A stretch of DNA of 64,000 nucleotides from Cellvibrionaceae bacterium AOL6 (GCA_003265435.1 NOXC01000011.1:62001-126000); one strand, 5' to 3'. Positions 41,990 to 50,285 are shown, numbered from the stretch's first letter. Numbers and translations are program-made. Notes: generated by a model from the sequence alone, not told the origin.

Positions 41990-43284
41990 TGCCACTGAAT
42001 TTTTGGCACGATGCCGATGAATTTATGGGCTTTGTAGAATTGGCGAAATAACCAGAGCCGCCAACGCACGCGCAAGGGTGGTGCCAGTGCGCCCGCGAGC
42101 AGAGAGTTCACTGCATTCGGGACCTGTAATACCGGGCGCGGTGAGAGCAGCAACTCTATCCCATGGGGGCAATAGTAGATATCGATCAAGTGCCTGATCG
42201 CCCTCACCTGTTTTTTGATCGCACTCGAATACGCTTTATAAAAGCGCGGCGAAGGCTCACGGCCCGACTGCTCACTTTGCAAGATGGCCTTGGCGGCCAG
42301 TGTTCCACTCTCTAGTGCGAGGTAGACACCCGACGAAAATACAGGGTCAATAAAGCTGGCCGCATCCCCGACAAGCAGGGCGCGATCCCGACCAAAGCTG
42401 GAAAAGCTGTAGCTGTAGTCCGAGTCTGCGCGGAAGGACTGCATCGCATTCGCCCGCTGTAATCGCTGAGACAGCGCGGGGCTCTCAGAGACCTTTCGCC
42501 AGAACAGCGACTCCAAGGACTCGCCCGACTGGCGACCGCCACTTTGAATCACAACGCCGACCGAGGTGATCGTATCGGAGATCGGAATCAACCAGAACCA
42601 GGCGTCCTGTAAGCGATAGATCACCACATCGCCGCCGCGGTCGCCGACATCGCGTGGCACCTGTTGGAAATGATTAAACACCGCGAGACGGCCGGGATAA
42701 GGCAAGCTTTCGCGCCCCAAACCCAAACCTCTGCCGACAATGCATTTTCTGCCACTCGCGTCGACGACCCACTGCGAATGAACCTGCAACGCACCCGTTT
42801 TCCCCACGACCGATAAACGCCAACCCTGCTCAAGAGGCGCCGCGTTTTTTACCTCGGTGGCTTCGAATACGCGTACGCCGCATTCCTTCGCCCGCTCAAG
42901 AAGAATCCAGTCGAACTGTGCGCGCTCGACCTGATACGTCATCGAGAGCTCGCTGACTAAACCGTTGGAAAACGTCAGTTCGGTAGCTCGGCTGTCGTCA
43001 GCGAGTCGAAATTGCGCCCCTCGCTTTTCCACGAAGCCCGAAGCCTTGATTCGCTCCCACACGCCCAGCTGCTGCAAAAGCGCATTGCAGGCGGGCAGCA
43101 ATGACTCACCGATATGAAAGCGGGGAAAGACTTCCTTTTCGATCAAGACAACATCCAGCCCCTGTTGCGCCAGCTGAATGGCCGCGCTACAACCGGCAGG
43201 GCCAGCCCCAATCACGGCGACAGTAGTGGTAAGGGGCTCAGGAGGGGAGCATGCTGCATTGCCATGCCCCGGATCAAAACTCAT
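41956..43284 (-). CDS. FAD-dependent halogenase-like oxidoreductase (1)
   Basis: About 442 residues. FAD-binding GxGxxG is VAVIGAGPAGCSAAIQLA; HIGESLLPA matches the GExxxP segment and ALLVGDAASFIDPVFSSG the FAD-ribityl GD motif. WFWLIP gives the WxWxIP motif typical of flavin-dependent halogenases and blocks simple monooxygenation in that family. A Lys follows the FAD segment in a position where halogenases have their catalytic Lys, but this is not certain. Dehydrogenase activity is also possible. The start at 43284 is chosen because the longer frame adds a basic, low-complexity N-terminus. It converges with the exporter and is divergent from fabG. Confidence 0.78.
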   Translation of the reverse strand: MSFDPGHGNAACSPPEPLTTTVAVIGAGPAGCSAAIQLAQQGLDVVLIEKEVFPRFHIGESLLPACNALLQQLGVWERIKASGFVEKRGAQFRLADDSRATELTFSNGLVSELSMTYQVERAQFDWILLERAKECGVRVFEATEVKNAAPLEQGWRLSVVGKTGALQVHSQWVVDASGRKCIVGRGLGLGRESLPYPGRLAVFNHFQQVPRDVGDRGGDVVIYRLQDAWFWLIPISDTITSVGVVIQSGGRQSGESLESLFWRKVSESPALSQRLQRANAMQSFRADSDYSYSFSSFGRDRALLVGDAASFIDPVFSSGVYLALESGTLAAKAILQSEQSGREPSPRFYKAYSSAIKKQVRAIRHLIDIYYCPHGIELLLSPRPVLQVPNAVNSLLAGALAPPLRVRWRLWLFRQFYKAHKFIGIVPKIQWHQAPTERGVAE

Positions 43285-43358
43285 GCAGATTAAGGCCAGG
43301 TTGGGTTCGTGGTCGTTCAGCGCGTAGCATAGGGGCCGCGTCAGGCGCTGTCTACGCC

Positions 43359-43386
43359 TTGGCAAACCCTCATGGGCCGCTATACT
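43359..43386 (+). promoter_or_regulatory. Promoter for fabG-like gene
   Basis: TTGGCA (43359-43364) and TATACT (43381-43386) are separated by 16 bases, about 34 bases before the ketoreductase ATG. Both hexamers match the sigma-70 consensus at five of six positions. This would drive ketoreductase, ACP and ligase. Confidence 0.55.
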
Positions 43387-43419
43387 GCTGCGCTATTCTG
43401 GAACTCTCCGAGGTCACTC

Positions 43420-44163
43420 ATGACAAGCCCCGCCAACGCTCAACGACGCGTCCTCATTACAGGTGGCAGCCGCGGCATCGGAGCCGCCTGCGCCGTGCTG
43501 CTTGCACAACGCGGCTTTGCGCTGAGTCTGCTCTATCGCAGCAACCGGGAACAGGCGGAAATCACCGCCGAGAAAGCCCGTCAGCACGGCGTGGACGTTA
43601 CCCTCCTGCAATGCGATGTGGCCGACCGCGAAGCTTGCGCTGAACAGTTGACGGCCGATATGGAGTCCCATGGCGCCTACTACGGTGTCGTCTGCAACGC
43701 GGGCATCGCGCGGGACAATGCCTTTCCTGTACTCAGCGGAGAAGACTGGGACGCCGTCATCCATACGAATCTGGACGCGTTTTACAATGTACTCAACCCT
43801 GTGGTGATGCCGATGATTCGCTTGCGCAGCGGCGGGCGCATCATCACCCTCGCATCGGTCTCGGGCCTGATCGGCAATCGCGGACAAACCAACTACAGTG
43901 CGGCCAAGGCGGGCATCATCGGTGCGACTAAAGCCCTCGCCATCGAACTGGCGAAGCGCAAAATCACGGTCAATTGCGTCGCGCCTGGCGTCATAGAGAC
44001 CGATATGATCGAGGGTGTGTACCGCGACGAAGCCATGAAAATGATCCCGATGCAGCGCTTCGGCCAGGTAGACGACATCGCCGAAACCGTCGGCTTTCTG
44101 ATGTCCGACGCAGCAGGCTACATCACCCGCCAAGTCATCTCCGTCAACGGCGGCATGTGCTAA
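43420..44163 (+). CDS. 3-oxoacyl-ACP reductase (FabG/ApeQ-like)
   Basis: 247 residues, short-chain dehydrogenase fold. The nucleotide motif is GGSRGIGAACAVLLA, with CNAGIARDNAF and the catalytic Ser (LASVSGLIGNRGQ) and YSAAK. It reduces the 3-ketoacyl-ACP in the polyene elongation cycle. GAGG lies seven bases before the ATG at 43420. The C-terminus ISVNGGMC is normal. Only one base lies between its stop codon and a long palindromic element that precedes the ACP gene. Confidence 0.88.
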   Translation: MTSPANAQRRVLITGGSRGIGAACAVLLAQRGFALSLLYRSNREQAEITAEKARQHGVDVTLLQCDVADREACAEQLTADMESHGAYYGVVCNAGIARDNAFPVLSGEDWDAVIHTNLDAFYNVLNPVVMPMIRLRSGGRIITLASVSGLIGNRGQTNYSAAKAGIIGATKALAIELAKRKITVNCVAPGVIETDMIEGVYRDEAMKMIPMQRFGQVDDIAETVGFLMSDAAGYITRQVISVNGGMC

Positions 44164-44164
44164 C

Positions 44165-44220
44165 GTATGCGATGGGGTCAGACCCCTGCGTATACGCTGG
44201 GGTCTGACCCCATCGCATAC
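44165..44220. repeat. Nested 56-bp palindrome with GGGGTC/GACCCC cores
   Basis: A 22-base arm at 44165-44186 and its exact reverse complement at 44199-44220 are separated by 12 bases whose inner ten (GCGTATACGC) are themselves palindromic. Each arm contains GGGGTCAGACCCC, also self-complementary around one base. The element starts just after the ketoreductase stop. It has no U-tract. GGGGTCAGACCCC cores recall REP/BIME-type repeats moved by RAYT transposases; this comparison is from memory, and no transposase is in the window. Confidence 0.75.
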
Positions 44221-44302
44221 ACTACATTTTGGGCGCTAAAGCGTTTACACTTGCGCACCCCGCATTGAGCGGTAAAGAATGTGAATAACGAGGTTTTACT
44301 CC

Positions 44303-44569
44303 ATGGCTGATCAAAGCCCGGCGCAGCGTGAAATGGCTGAGTTGCTGGTAGACGCGCTGAATCTTGAAGACATCAGTGCCGCCGAAATTGACCCACAAGC
44401 CGCACTGTTCGGCGACGACCTGGGGCTCGACTCCATTGATGCACTCGAAATCGCGCTCGCCATTTCGCAGAAGTATCAGGTACAAATGCAAGCCGAAGAC
44501 GAAAACACCCGCAATGCCTTTGCTACCCTCGCCTCGCTGACCGAGTTCGTCGAAGCCAACCGCGCCTGA
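44303..44569 (+). CDS. Acyl carrier protein (second of two)
   Basis: 88 residues. The phosphopantetheine site is Ser44 in DDLGLDSIDALEIAL. It lies between a ketoreductase and an acyl/aryl ligase, the natural place for the ACP that receives the aromatic starter. The next gene starts 10 bases after the stop. A GAGG stands nine bases before the ATG. No phosphopantetheinyl transferase is present in the window, so it must be supplied from elsewhere. Confidence 0.88.
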   Translation: MADQSPAQREMAELLVDALNLEDISAAEIDPQAALFGDDLGLDSIDALEIALAISQKYQVQMQAEDENTRNAFATLASLTEFVEANRA

Positions 44570-44579
44570 GCCGACACGC

Positions 44580-45956
44580 ATGGAACCGCGTGCGCCGCTG
44601 ACCCTACGCGCCCCCGATGACCACCTGATTCACTGCTCTCGGCCACCCTATCCGGGCGCGCCACGGCAGATCCAGGTGCGCGACTTCTGCCGTCATGTGC
44701 ACGCGCTGGCCGCCGCACTCCCCGAGCAACGCTACTGTATTAATCTCTGCGAGAACCGATACTGGTTCATGGTGAGCTTCTGCGCCGTGATCGTCAGGGG
44801 GCAGTGCAATCTCTTGCCTCAGAATCGCGCGGAAGGCACACAGGCCTGGTTGCTCGAGACCTATCCAGACAGTTATTTACTCAGCGATCACGGCCTCGAA
44901 TCAGCCGCAGCAGAAGTCTTTCGCGCGGACCGTGCAAACACGCACAGCGAATCGACACAGATACCGGACATTCCCCTCGACCAGCAGGTGGCCCTGGCCT
45001 TCACTTCCGGTTCCACCGGGCAGCCCTCTCCGAACCTGAAAACCTGGCGCACGTTTTTTGAAAGCACGCGCATCAACGCGACGCACATGCTCGACACCAC
45101 GGGGGAGCAACACTATGCGCTCGCCACGGTGCCACCACAGCATATGTGGGGGCTGGAAACCTCGGTACTGATGCCTCTGCAGGCCCGCTTGTGTGTCAGT
45201 GATGAGAAACCGCTTTTTCCTCAAGACATCGCCCGCCGCCTTGCCGCGCTGCCGGCACCCCGGCTGCTGATCAGCACCCCCGTGCATCTGCGTGCTCTGG
45301 TCCGCAGTGGCCTGAGCTTCCCTAAAACCGAGCGTATTCTCTGCGCCACCGCCCCACTGGATGAGGCGCTTGCCGCTGAGGTCGAGCGAGTGTTTGAGGG
45401 GACGCTGGTGGAGGTGTTTGGCTGCAGCGAAGTCGGCTCGATGGCTCGGCGTGAAACCGCGCGCGAGACGCTGTGGACGCGCTTTGACGGCATTGATTTT
45501 TCATCGAATACTCAGGACGATGGCACACGACAATGGCAGGCCAGCGCGGCGCATTTGCCTGCGGCGCAGGTGCTGCAAGATGCGATTGAGCTTCACGGTG
45601 AGCATCAATTTCGTCTCACAGGGCGCGCCACGGACATGATCGAAATTGCCGGCAAGCGGGGGTCGCTCAGTGCCTTGAACCAGCTGCTTATGCAGGTTCC
45701 TGGAGTGATCGACGGAGCGATCTTTATGCCGGAGAAGCACACCGGCACTACCCGCCCGGTTGCCCTTTTTGAGCTGGAGCCCGACTGCAGTAAAGACGCG
45801 GTGCTTGCCGCACTCGCGCGCCACCTTGACCCGGTTTTCCTGCCCCGGCCGTGCATCGTCGTCGACGCCATGCCGCGCGAAGACAACGGCAAGTTGCGAC
45901 ACGCTCGCCTGCTTGAGGCCTTAGCGCAGCATCGCCAACGCTCAACCGAGCACTAA
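44580..45956 (+). CDS. AMP-binding acyl/aryl-ACP ligase (ApeH/XanA2-like)
   Basis: 458 residues, ANL superfamily. The A3-like ATP motif is AFTSGSTGQPSPN, with Gln in place of the usual Lys-type ending, and FGCSEVGSMA and FRLTGRATDM match later core motifs. The C-terminal domain is short but has AMPREDNGKLRHARLL, which contains the catalytic Lys region. In aryl polyene systems this enzyme activates the aromatic acid with ATP and loads it onto the ACP. Here the substrate should be the chorismatase product. The last 15 bases overlap the convergent flavoprotein gene. Confidence 0.82.
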   Translation: MEPRAPLTLRAPDDHLIHCSRPPYPGAPRQIQVRDFCRHVHALAAALPEQRYCINLCENRYWFMVSFCAVIVRGQCNLLPQNRAEGTQAWLLETYPDSYLLSDHGLESAAAEVFRADRANTHSESTQIPDIPLDQQVALAFTSGSTGQPSPNLKTWRTFFESTRINATHMLDTTGEQHYALATVPPQHMWGLETSVLMPLQARLCVSDEKPLFPQDIARRLAALPAPRLLISTPVHLRALVRSGLSFPKTERILCATAPLDEALAAEVERVFEGTLVEVFGCSEVGSMARRETARETLWTRFDGIDFSSNTQDDGTRQWQASAAHLPAAQVLQDAIELHGEHQFRLTGRATDMIEIAGKRGSLSALNQLLMQVPGVIDGAIFMPEKHTGTTRPVALFELEPDCSKDAVLAALARHLDPVFLPRPCIVVDAMPREDNGKLRHARLLEALAQHRQRSTEH

Positions 45957-47513
45957 GCGGCGGTATTCTCCCAGCAAGGCGAACTCCGCATCACAGGGCT
46001 GTGGATCGGCATCCTCGTGCAACATCGCCATCACGCTCTCGGCAATCAGCGCCAACTTGGGCAGGTTTTCCTCGAGGTCTTCGAGCAGTACGCCCTGCTC
46101 ACCCTGCTTAAGTTGCTCGTTAAAATGATGCAAACAGGGGATGTGAAATTGATCGAGAAAAACCCCGCGTACAGACTCGACACGACGCAAACGCGCACGT
46201 GCTCGAAACGCCGCCTGCACCTGCTGATTTAAACTTTGCGCACGCTGTAAGGCGGGCGAAATCTGACGTAATGTCTCCACATCGCTCAGCCCGCGCCGAA
46301 AATACATCAGCGACAAGACACCCCAGTAATAACTGTAATCCCACAATAATTTGAGACTCATCATCGTACGATCACCGAAGCCACCGTACTGCTCGGTGTA
46401 GAGTGACAGCGTGTTGTTGTATATCGATAAAAACACCGAATTGAACAAGCGCGCGCGTAGGCGAATGTCCTCCCCGTCGAGATCCGCTAATACCAAGCTC
46501 GCGATAAACTCATTGGCGATGGCAATAAAATCCGAGCCCGGCGAATAAAAGGGATCGGCAAACACGCCCGCCTCGCCCGTTATTGCCCAACGCTGTTCGC
46601 TGAACACTTGCCGACAGCCGTAGGAATAATCTTTTAACAGCACGTAATCGAGCAGCGGCGCACCTTCTATTGCTCTCGCCAATGCGGGCTGATGCTGCTG
46701 CAACCAGGTTGATGTCGACGCGAAGGTCGAAAAATCGGCCGAGGCCAGACAGGTATCGTCCATGACGATACCGATGCTGGTGACGCCGGAGGCAAGAGGA
46801 ATAATCCACACCCAGTAGCCCGGCCCACAAAGATGGTTGGTGCTCAACCAGCGCTGTTGTTTTAATTCACAGCGCGCGTGCCAGTCTTCGTCGGCCGACC
46901 AGTGGTCGAGCTCGATACGTCGATCAATACGAAACCACACGGCATTGCTGCGATGGGCGTTGGACTCCGCCAGGCCCAGCTCATTCTTCAGCAAGGCCGC
47001 CCGCCCGGCCGCATCCACACACCAGCGGGCCTGCACGGTGTGCGATGCGCCCGCTTGTTGAAAATGCACGCGATGTTCGTCACCCATTGCGGCGATCTCG
47101 AGCCCGTCGATATCGCATTGCTCAAGCAGGGTCACGCCGAGCGCACGCACGCGTTCGGCCAGAACGTTTTCGAGGTCGCCCCGATCAATCTGATAGGTCG
47201 GGATGCCAAAGGTATTACTCGCGCCTAACTCGTCGGCCTCTTCGAGACGCTGCCAGTCTCCGAAAAACATGCGTATGCCGAATTTTTTCAGATGGCGTTG
47301 CTGCAGGTGCTCGCGAAGCTGCAAACGCTCAGCGAGGTAATGAGAACCGATTTCCACGGTGGACTCGCCGACCTTGGCCGTTGCCAATGGCCGCGGAAAC
47401 GCGTGTTTTTCCAAGACCACAATGCGCGTGTCCGGCCGCGCCGACGCGAGTTGCCATGCGAGCCCAAGCCCCGCGAGGCCGCCCCCGGCGATGACGACGT
47501 CGGCCTTATGCAT
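45942..47513 (-). CDS. FAD-dependent halogenase-like oxidoreductase (2)
   Basis: About 523 residues. It has an FAD motif VVIAGGGLAGLGLAWQLA, GESTVEIGSHY in place of the GExxxP segment, and YWVWIIPLASG, which contains WxWxIP as in flavin-dependent halogenases. ITGEAGVFADPFYSPG is the second FAD motif. A long C-terminal helical extension (about 390-523) is absent from the first flavoprotein, so the two are not simple duplicates. Putative roles are halogenation, as for brominated xanthomonadins, or dehydrogenation. Start at 47513 overlaps the end of the chain-length-factor gene by eight bases. Confidence 0.78.
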   Translation of the reverse strand: MHKADVVIAGGGLAGLGLAWQLASARPDTRIVVLEKHAFPRPLATAKVGESTVEIGSHYLAERLQLREHLQQRHLKKFGIRMFFGDWQRLEEADELGASNTFGIPTYQIDRGDLENVLAERVRALGVTLLEQCDIDGLEIAAMGDEHRVHFQQAGASHTVQARWCVDAAGRAALLKNELGLAESNAHRSNAVWFRIDRRIELDHWSADEDWHARCELKQQRWLSTNHLCGPGYWVWIIPLASGVTSIGIVMDDTCLASADFSTFASTSTWLQQHQPALARAIEGAPLLDYVLLKDYSYGCRQVFSEQRWAITGEAGVFADPFYSPGSDFIAIANEFIASLVLADLDGEDIRLRARLFNSVFLSIYNNTLSLYTEQYGGFGDRTMMSLKLLWDYSYYWGVLSLMYFRRGLSDVETLRQISPALQRAQSLNQQVQAAFRARARLRRVESVRGVFLDQFHIPCLHHFNEQLKQGEQGVLLEDLEENLPKLALIAESVMAMLHEDADPQPCDAEFALLGEYRRLVLG

Positions 47514-48318
47514 CGGCAGGCTCGTAACGCAGCTGCAGATCCTGCGAGGCACTCAGCGCCAGGTTGAGGCTCGCGGCGGAAGCTTGAGCGGCGGCCGCCA
47601 CGACATACAGTAGTTCCGCTGAGGGGTTCTCGCTTAAACGCTCCACAAAACCGGGCGCTTGGGCGCGGGGCTCTGTGCGTTGCGTCATCGTGAGCGAGAG
47701 TGAGCCCAAGACCTGCTCACTCGCATAATCCGGTGGGCACAGCAGCACGCTGGCAGCGAGGGAGTGATGCACCGGAAACAGAGAGGCATAGGCGTCGTGC
47801 GCGGCAATATCAAATACCGTGACCAACACCGGCTCGTCGTCGAACAGGCATTGCGTCACCGCCTCCAGCAGCGACAAGCCCACCGTTTCGCGGTAGCCCG
47901 CGACAGAATTGGCGGATTTCATGCAACCGGTACTGATCGTCCAATACCCCGCCGCCGCGTTGTGCACCGAGTTGTGAAAGCGCGTGGGTGACAGCAGTTT
48001 TTCCGGCTGCGTCAGGGCGCGACACATGTAATCCGTAATTTGGGTATCCCCAAGCCCCGAACCAAATACGCAGGCGACTTCCTGCGCTTGCAAACCACTC
48101 TGGTTGATCGCTTGCCAACTGACCTCGACCGCGGCTTTTACTGGAAGGGGTGCGCGCCGACGCTCATTGGCGGGAATGACCGCAGGCTTGGGCGCCATGC
48201 TCGCGCCGATGTCACTGTCCAGCGGCGCTTCAACACACTGCCGTAACTCATCAACAGAATTAAAGCCAGGCCCCCAGGCACCGAGCCCGACCACCTTGCA
48301 TTGCATTGGCGTACTCAT
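47506..48318 (-). CDS. Ketosynthase-like N-terminal half, probable chain-length factor (ApeC-like)
   Basis: 270 residues, about two thirds of a normal ketosynthase. It keeps a Cys-containing segment (ISTGCMKSANSVAG) where ketosynthases have ACSS, but lacks the C-terminal His-containing half, so it should not act alone. This matches the Ketoacyl-synt_2 type protein that pairs with the main ketosynthase in aryl polyene clusters and sets chain length. It overlaps the preceding ketosynthase by four bases (ATGA at 48315-48318), which supports a one-to-one heterodimer. Confidence 0.78.
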   Translation of the reverse strand: MSTPMQCKVVGLGAWGPGFNSVDELRQCVEAPLDSDIGASMAPKPAVIPANERRRAPLPVKAAVEVSWQAINQSGLQAQEVACVFGSGLGDTQITDYMCRALTQPEKLLSPTRFHNSVHNAAAGYWTISTGCMKSANSVAGYRETVGLSLLEAVTQCLFDDEPVLVTVFDIAAHDAYASLFPVHHSLAASVLLCPPDYASEQVLGSLSLTMTQRTEPRAQAPGFVERLSENPSAELLYVVAAAAQASAASLNLALSASQDLQLRYEPADA

Positions 48319-49532
48319 AACGCCACCTCGGGGGACGTCGCCGTTCGGCTAAAGATCAGACAGGCATTGTTCCCGCCGAAGCCAAACGAGTTATTCATTA
48401 CATGCTCAAGGTGCAGGCGACGATTCTCCGCAAACAATGCGAGCGGCACTTCGGGATCGACCTCTTCCAGATTCATCGTGCCCGGCACACATTCACTGCG
48501 CAGCGCCTCAATGGCAACGAGGCTCTCGAGGATGCCGGCCGCGCCCAGCGTATGGCCCATCCAGCCCTTGGTCGAACTCGCCACCGCCTGTTCACCGAAC
48601 ATGTCCGCCACCAGTGCGCCCTCGATACGATCGTTTGCGCGACTGGCAGTGCCGTGGAGGTTGATGTAACCAATGTCTTGAGTGTGCAGCTTCGCGCCCG
48701 CCAGCGCCTGTTCAATCGCAAGCCGCGCACCCGCGCCCTGCGGATGCGGGTGGGACATATGATAGGCATCCGAACTTTCACCATAACCGGCGACTTTGAT
48801 GCCGGTATGCGCCTGCGCCTCGTCTGCGCGCTGCAGCAGCGCAAAACCGGCACCCTCGCCCAGATTAATGCCATCGCGCGCCGCATCGAAAGGCCGACAG
48901 GGCTGAGCGGACACAAGCTGGAGCGAATGAAAGCCCTGCAAGACACTGTGGCACAGCGTATCTGCGCCGCCGACCAGCACCGCATCTACAAGCCCCGCGT
49001 GCAGCCAACGGCTGGCGCTGGCGAACACTTTGGCCGAGGACGAGCAGGCGGTATTCACGGTCAGGGTTGGGCCATCCAGCCCCAGTAAATGTGCGACGTA
49101 CAAACCGGGCGCATGGGGATTCAATACGTTTTCCTGACGGTAGGCCGGCGCGAGGGCACCGTCCTCCGAAAGGTGATGATAGGCTTCTTCCGAGCGGTCG
49201 ATACTGGATGTACTCGAGCCCATGATGACGGCCACACGTGACGCACCGTAGCGCGCTTTCAATTCGGCGACGCGCTCAGCCAGGCGGCCCTGCGCCAGCG
49301 CGAAGGCGATCAGTGCATTGTTTCGGCTTTGCCACGCAGCGTCGTCACCCTCCCACGATTGGGATTCGAGCGAATCCACTCGACCAATCCAGGTTTCCAG
49401 CAACGAATCGGGGAAGTCATTCTGGCGTAGGCCACTGCGGCGCTCCCGCAGTGCTTCTCTCAGGGATGCGACGCCTGGGCCGCATGCGCAGGTCGCCTCG
49501 TAGTCGACCACGACGATGTCTTGTCTACTCAC
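48315..49532 (-). CDS. Beta-ketoacyl-ACP synthase (ApeO-like partner of the chain-length factor)
   Basis: 405 residues. The catalytic triad is complete: Cys163 (VNTACSSSAKV), His293 (NLHGTASRAN) and His327 (GHTLGAAG). The start is a GTG at 49532. It is followed by the truncated ketosynthase-like gene with a four-base overlap, then by a halogenase-like flavoprotein, making one minus-strand operon. By arrangement it is the condensing partner of the chain-length factor. The 160-base gap upstream is shared with the frameshifted exported protein on the plus strand and should contain divergent promoters. Confidence 0.85.
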   Translation of the reverse strand: MSRQDIVVVDYEATCACGPGVASLREALRERRSGLRQNDFPDSLLETWIGRVDSLESQSWEGDDAAWQSRNNALIAFALAQGRLAERVAELKARYGASRVAVIMGSSTSSIDRSEEAYHHLSEDGALAPAYRQENVLNPHAPGLYVAHLLGLDGPTLTVNTACSSSAKVFASASRWLHAGLVDAVLVGGADTLCHSVLQGFHSLQLVSAQPCRPFDAARDGINLGEGAGFALLQRADEAQAHTGIKVAGYGESSDAYHMSHPHPQGAGARLAIEQALAGAKLHTQDIGYINLHGTASRANDRIEGALVADMFGEQAVASSTKGWMGHTLGAAGILESLVAIEALRSECVPGTMNLEEVDPEVPLALFAENRRLHLEHVMNNSFGFGGNNACLIFSRTATSPEVAL

Positions 49533-49692
49533 ATCGTTTTACTCTTATTCAATAAAGTGCGAATTATAGAGGCCTACGACACAGAACGCACGGTGGATGA
49601 ATAACACGAATTTGACGTCATCTGTTGAACATATTGCTCAAGTACGCTACATAACGCATTCAAATAACGCACTTGTCTTAACGGAGTAAACT

Positions 49693-50246
49693 ATGCGACA
49701 CCTTCATCGCCTCGGCGCACTCGCCATCACCCTGATCTCGCTTTTCTCTCTGCCTACCCAGGCTTTTGAAGAAGGTGAAAGCTATGTCACGCTGTCCAAC
49801 CTGCACCCGGACATCAACAAGCGCTTGCTTTACACGATCAACTACCAGCTGCCGAGCCTGATCCCGATGTGTGCCGAAATCACCATCGTGAAAAAAAAGA
49901 AAAAGAAGTGGTGTTCTCCTGGAATGACGCCGAGTACACCATGTCGTTTGACAAGCACACGCGTAAATCCGGTGTCGAGTTTGATACAGTCCTGGCCGAC
50001 TTTTTTGGTGCAGAGTGCGATGGCGACAAGGTCGCGAACATGAGTGAGATCGACCAAAAAGGCATTCGCAAGGGCCTGCCTTATGTCGGCATGACACGCC
50101 AGGGCATCCTGTATGCGATGGGTCGCCCTCCGCGTCACGCGAACCCTGACCTTGATGCCTACACGTATATGTATTGGCTGAATCGCTGGAAGCGCAAGGC
50201 TGTCGACTTTGATGAAAATGGCATCGTCGAAGAAGTGCGTCTGTAA
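49693..50246 (+). CDS. Exported protein with OmlA-like C-terminus, split by a -1 frameshift
   Basis: The first frame (49693-50043) encodes a signal peptide (ALAITLISLFSLPTQAF) and a mature start (YVTLSNLHPDINKRLLYTIN), then loses sense after a lysine run. The -1 frame continues from there to 50246 with EVVFSWNDAEYTMSF, AECDGDKVANMSEIDQKG, GMTRQGILYAMGRPPRH and a final BamE/OmlA-like strand. The whole would be about 184 residues. I recall single-frame relatives in other gammaproteobacteria, but could not check. The join is at an A8 run (49891-49898) containing A-AAA-AAG in the right phase, so either programmed frameshifting or one missing A is likely. It is followed by a terminator. Confidence 0.65.
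49893..49941 (+). other. dnaX-like -1 slippery heptamer and downstream hairpin
   Basis: A-AAA-AAG at 49893-49899 is in the zero frame of the upstream reading frame (AAA at 49894-49896, AAG at 49897-49899), as in the Escherichia coli dnaX signal. Nine bases later a hairpin pairs TGGTGT and CTC (49909-49914, 49916-49918) with GAG and ACACCA (49932-49934, 49936-49941), with one T-T mismatch. A -1 shift joins the two reading frames exactly. A plain one-base deletion gives the same picture. Confidence 0.5.
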
Positions 50247-50259
50247 ACATCCCATGAGC

Positions 50260-50285
50260 CTGCCCCGCGCCACCGCACGGGGCAG
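50260..50285 (+). terminator. Hairpin terminator after the frameshifted gene
   Basis: CTGCCCCG (50260-50267) pairs with CGGGGCAG (50278-50285), 14 bases after the stop codon at 50246. A T-run (CTTTTTTC) begins about 17 bases further on, so it is a weaker form of an intrinsic terminator. It separates the gene from the TPP riboswitch operon. Confidence 0.5.
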
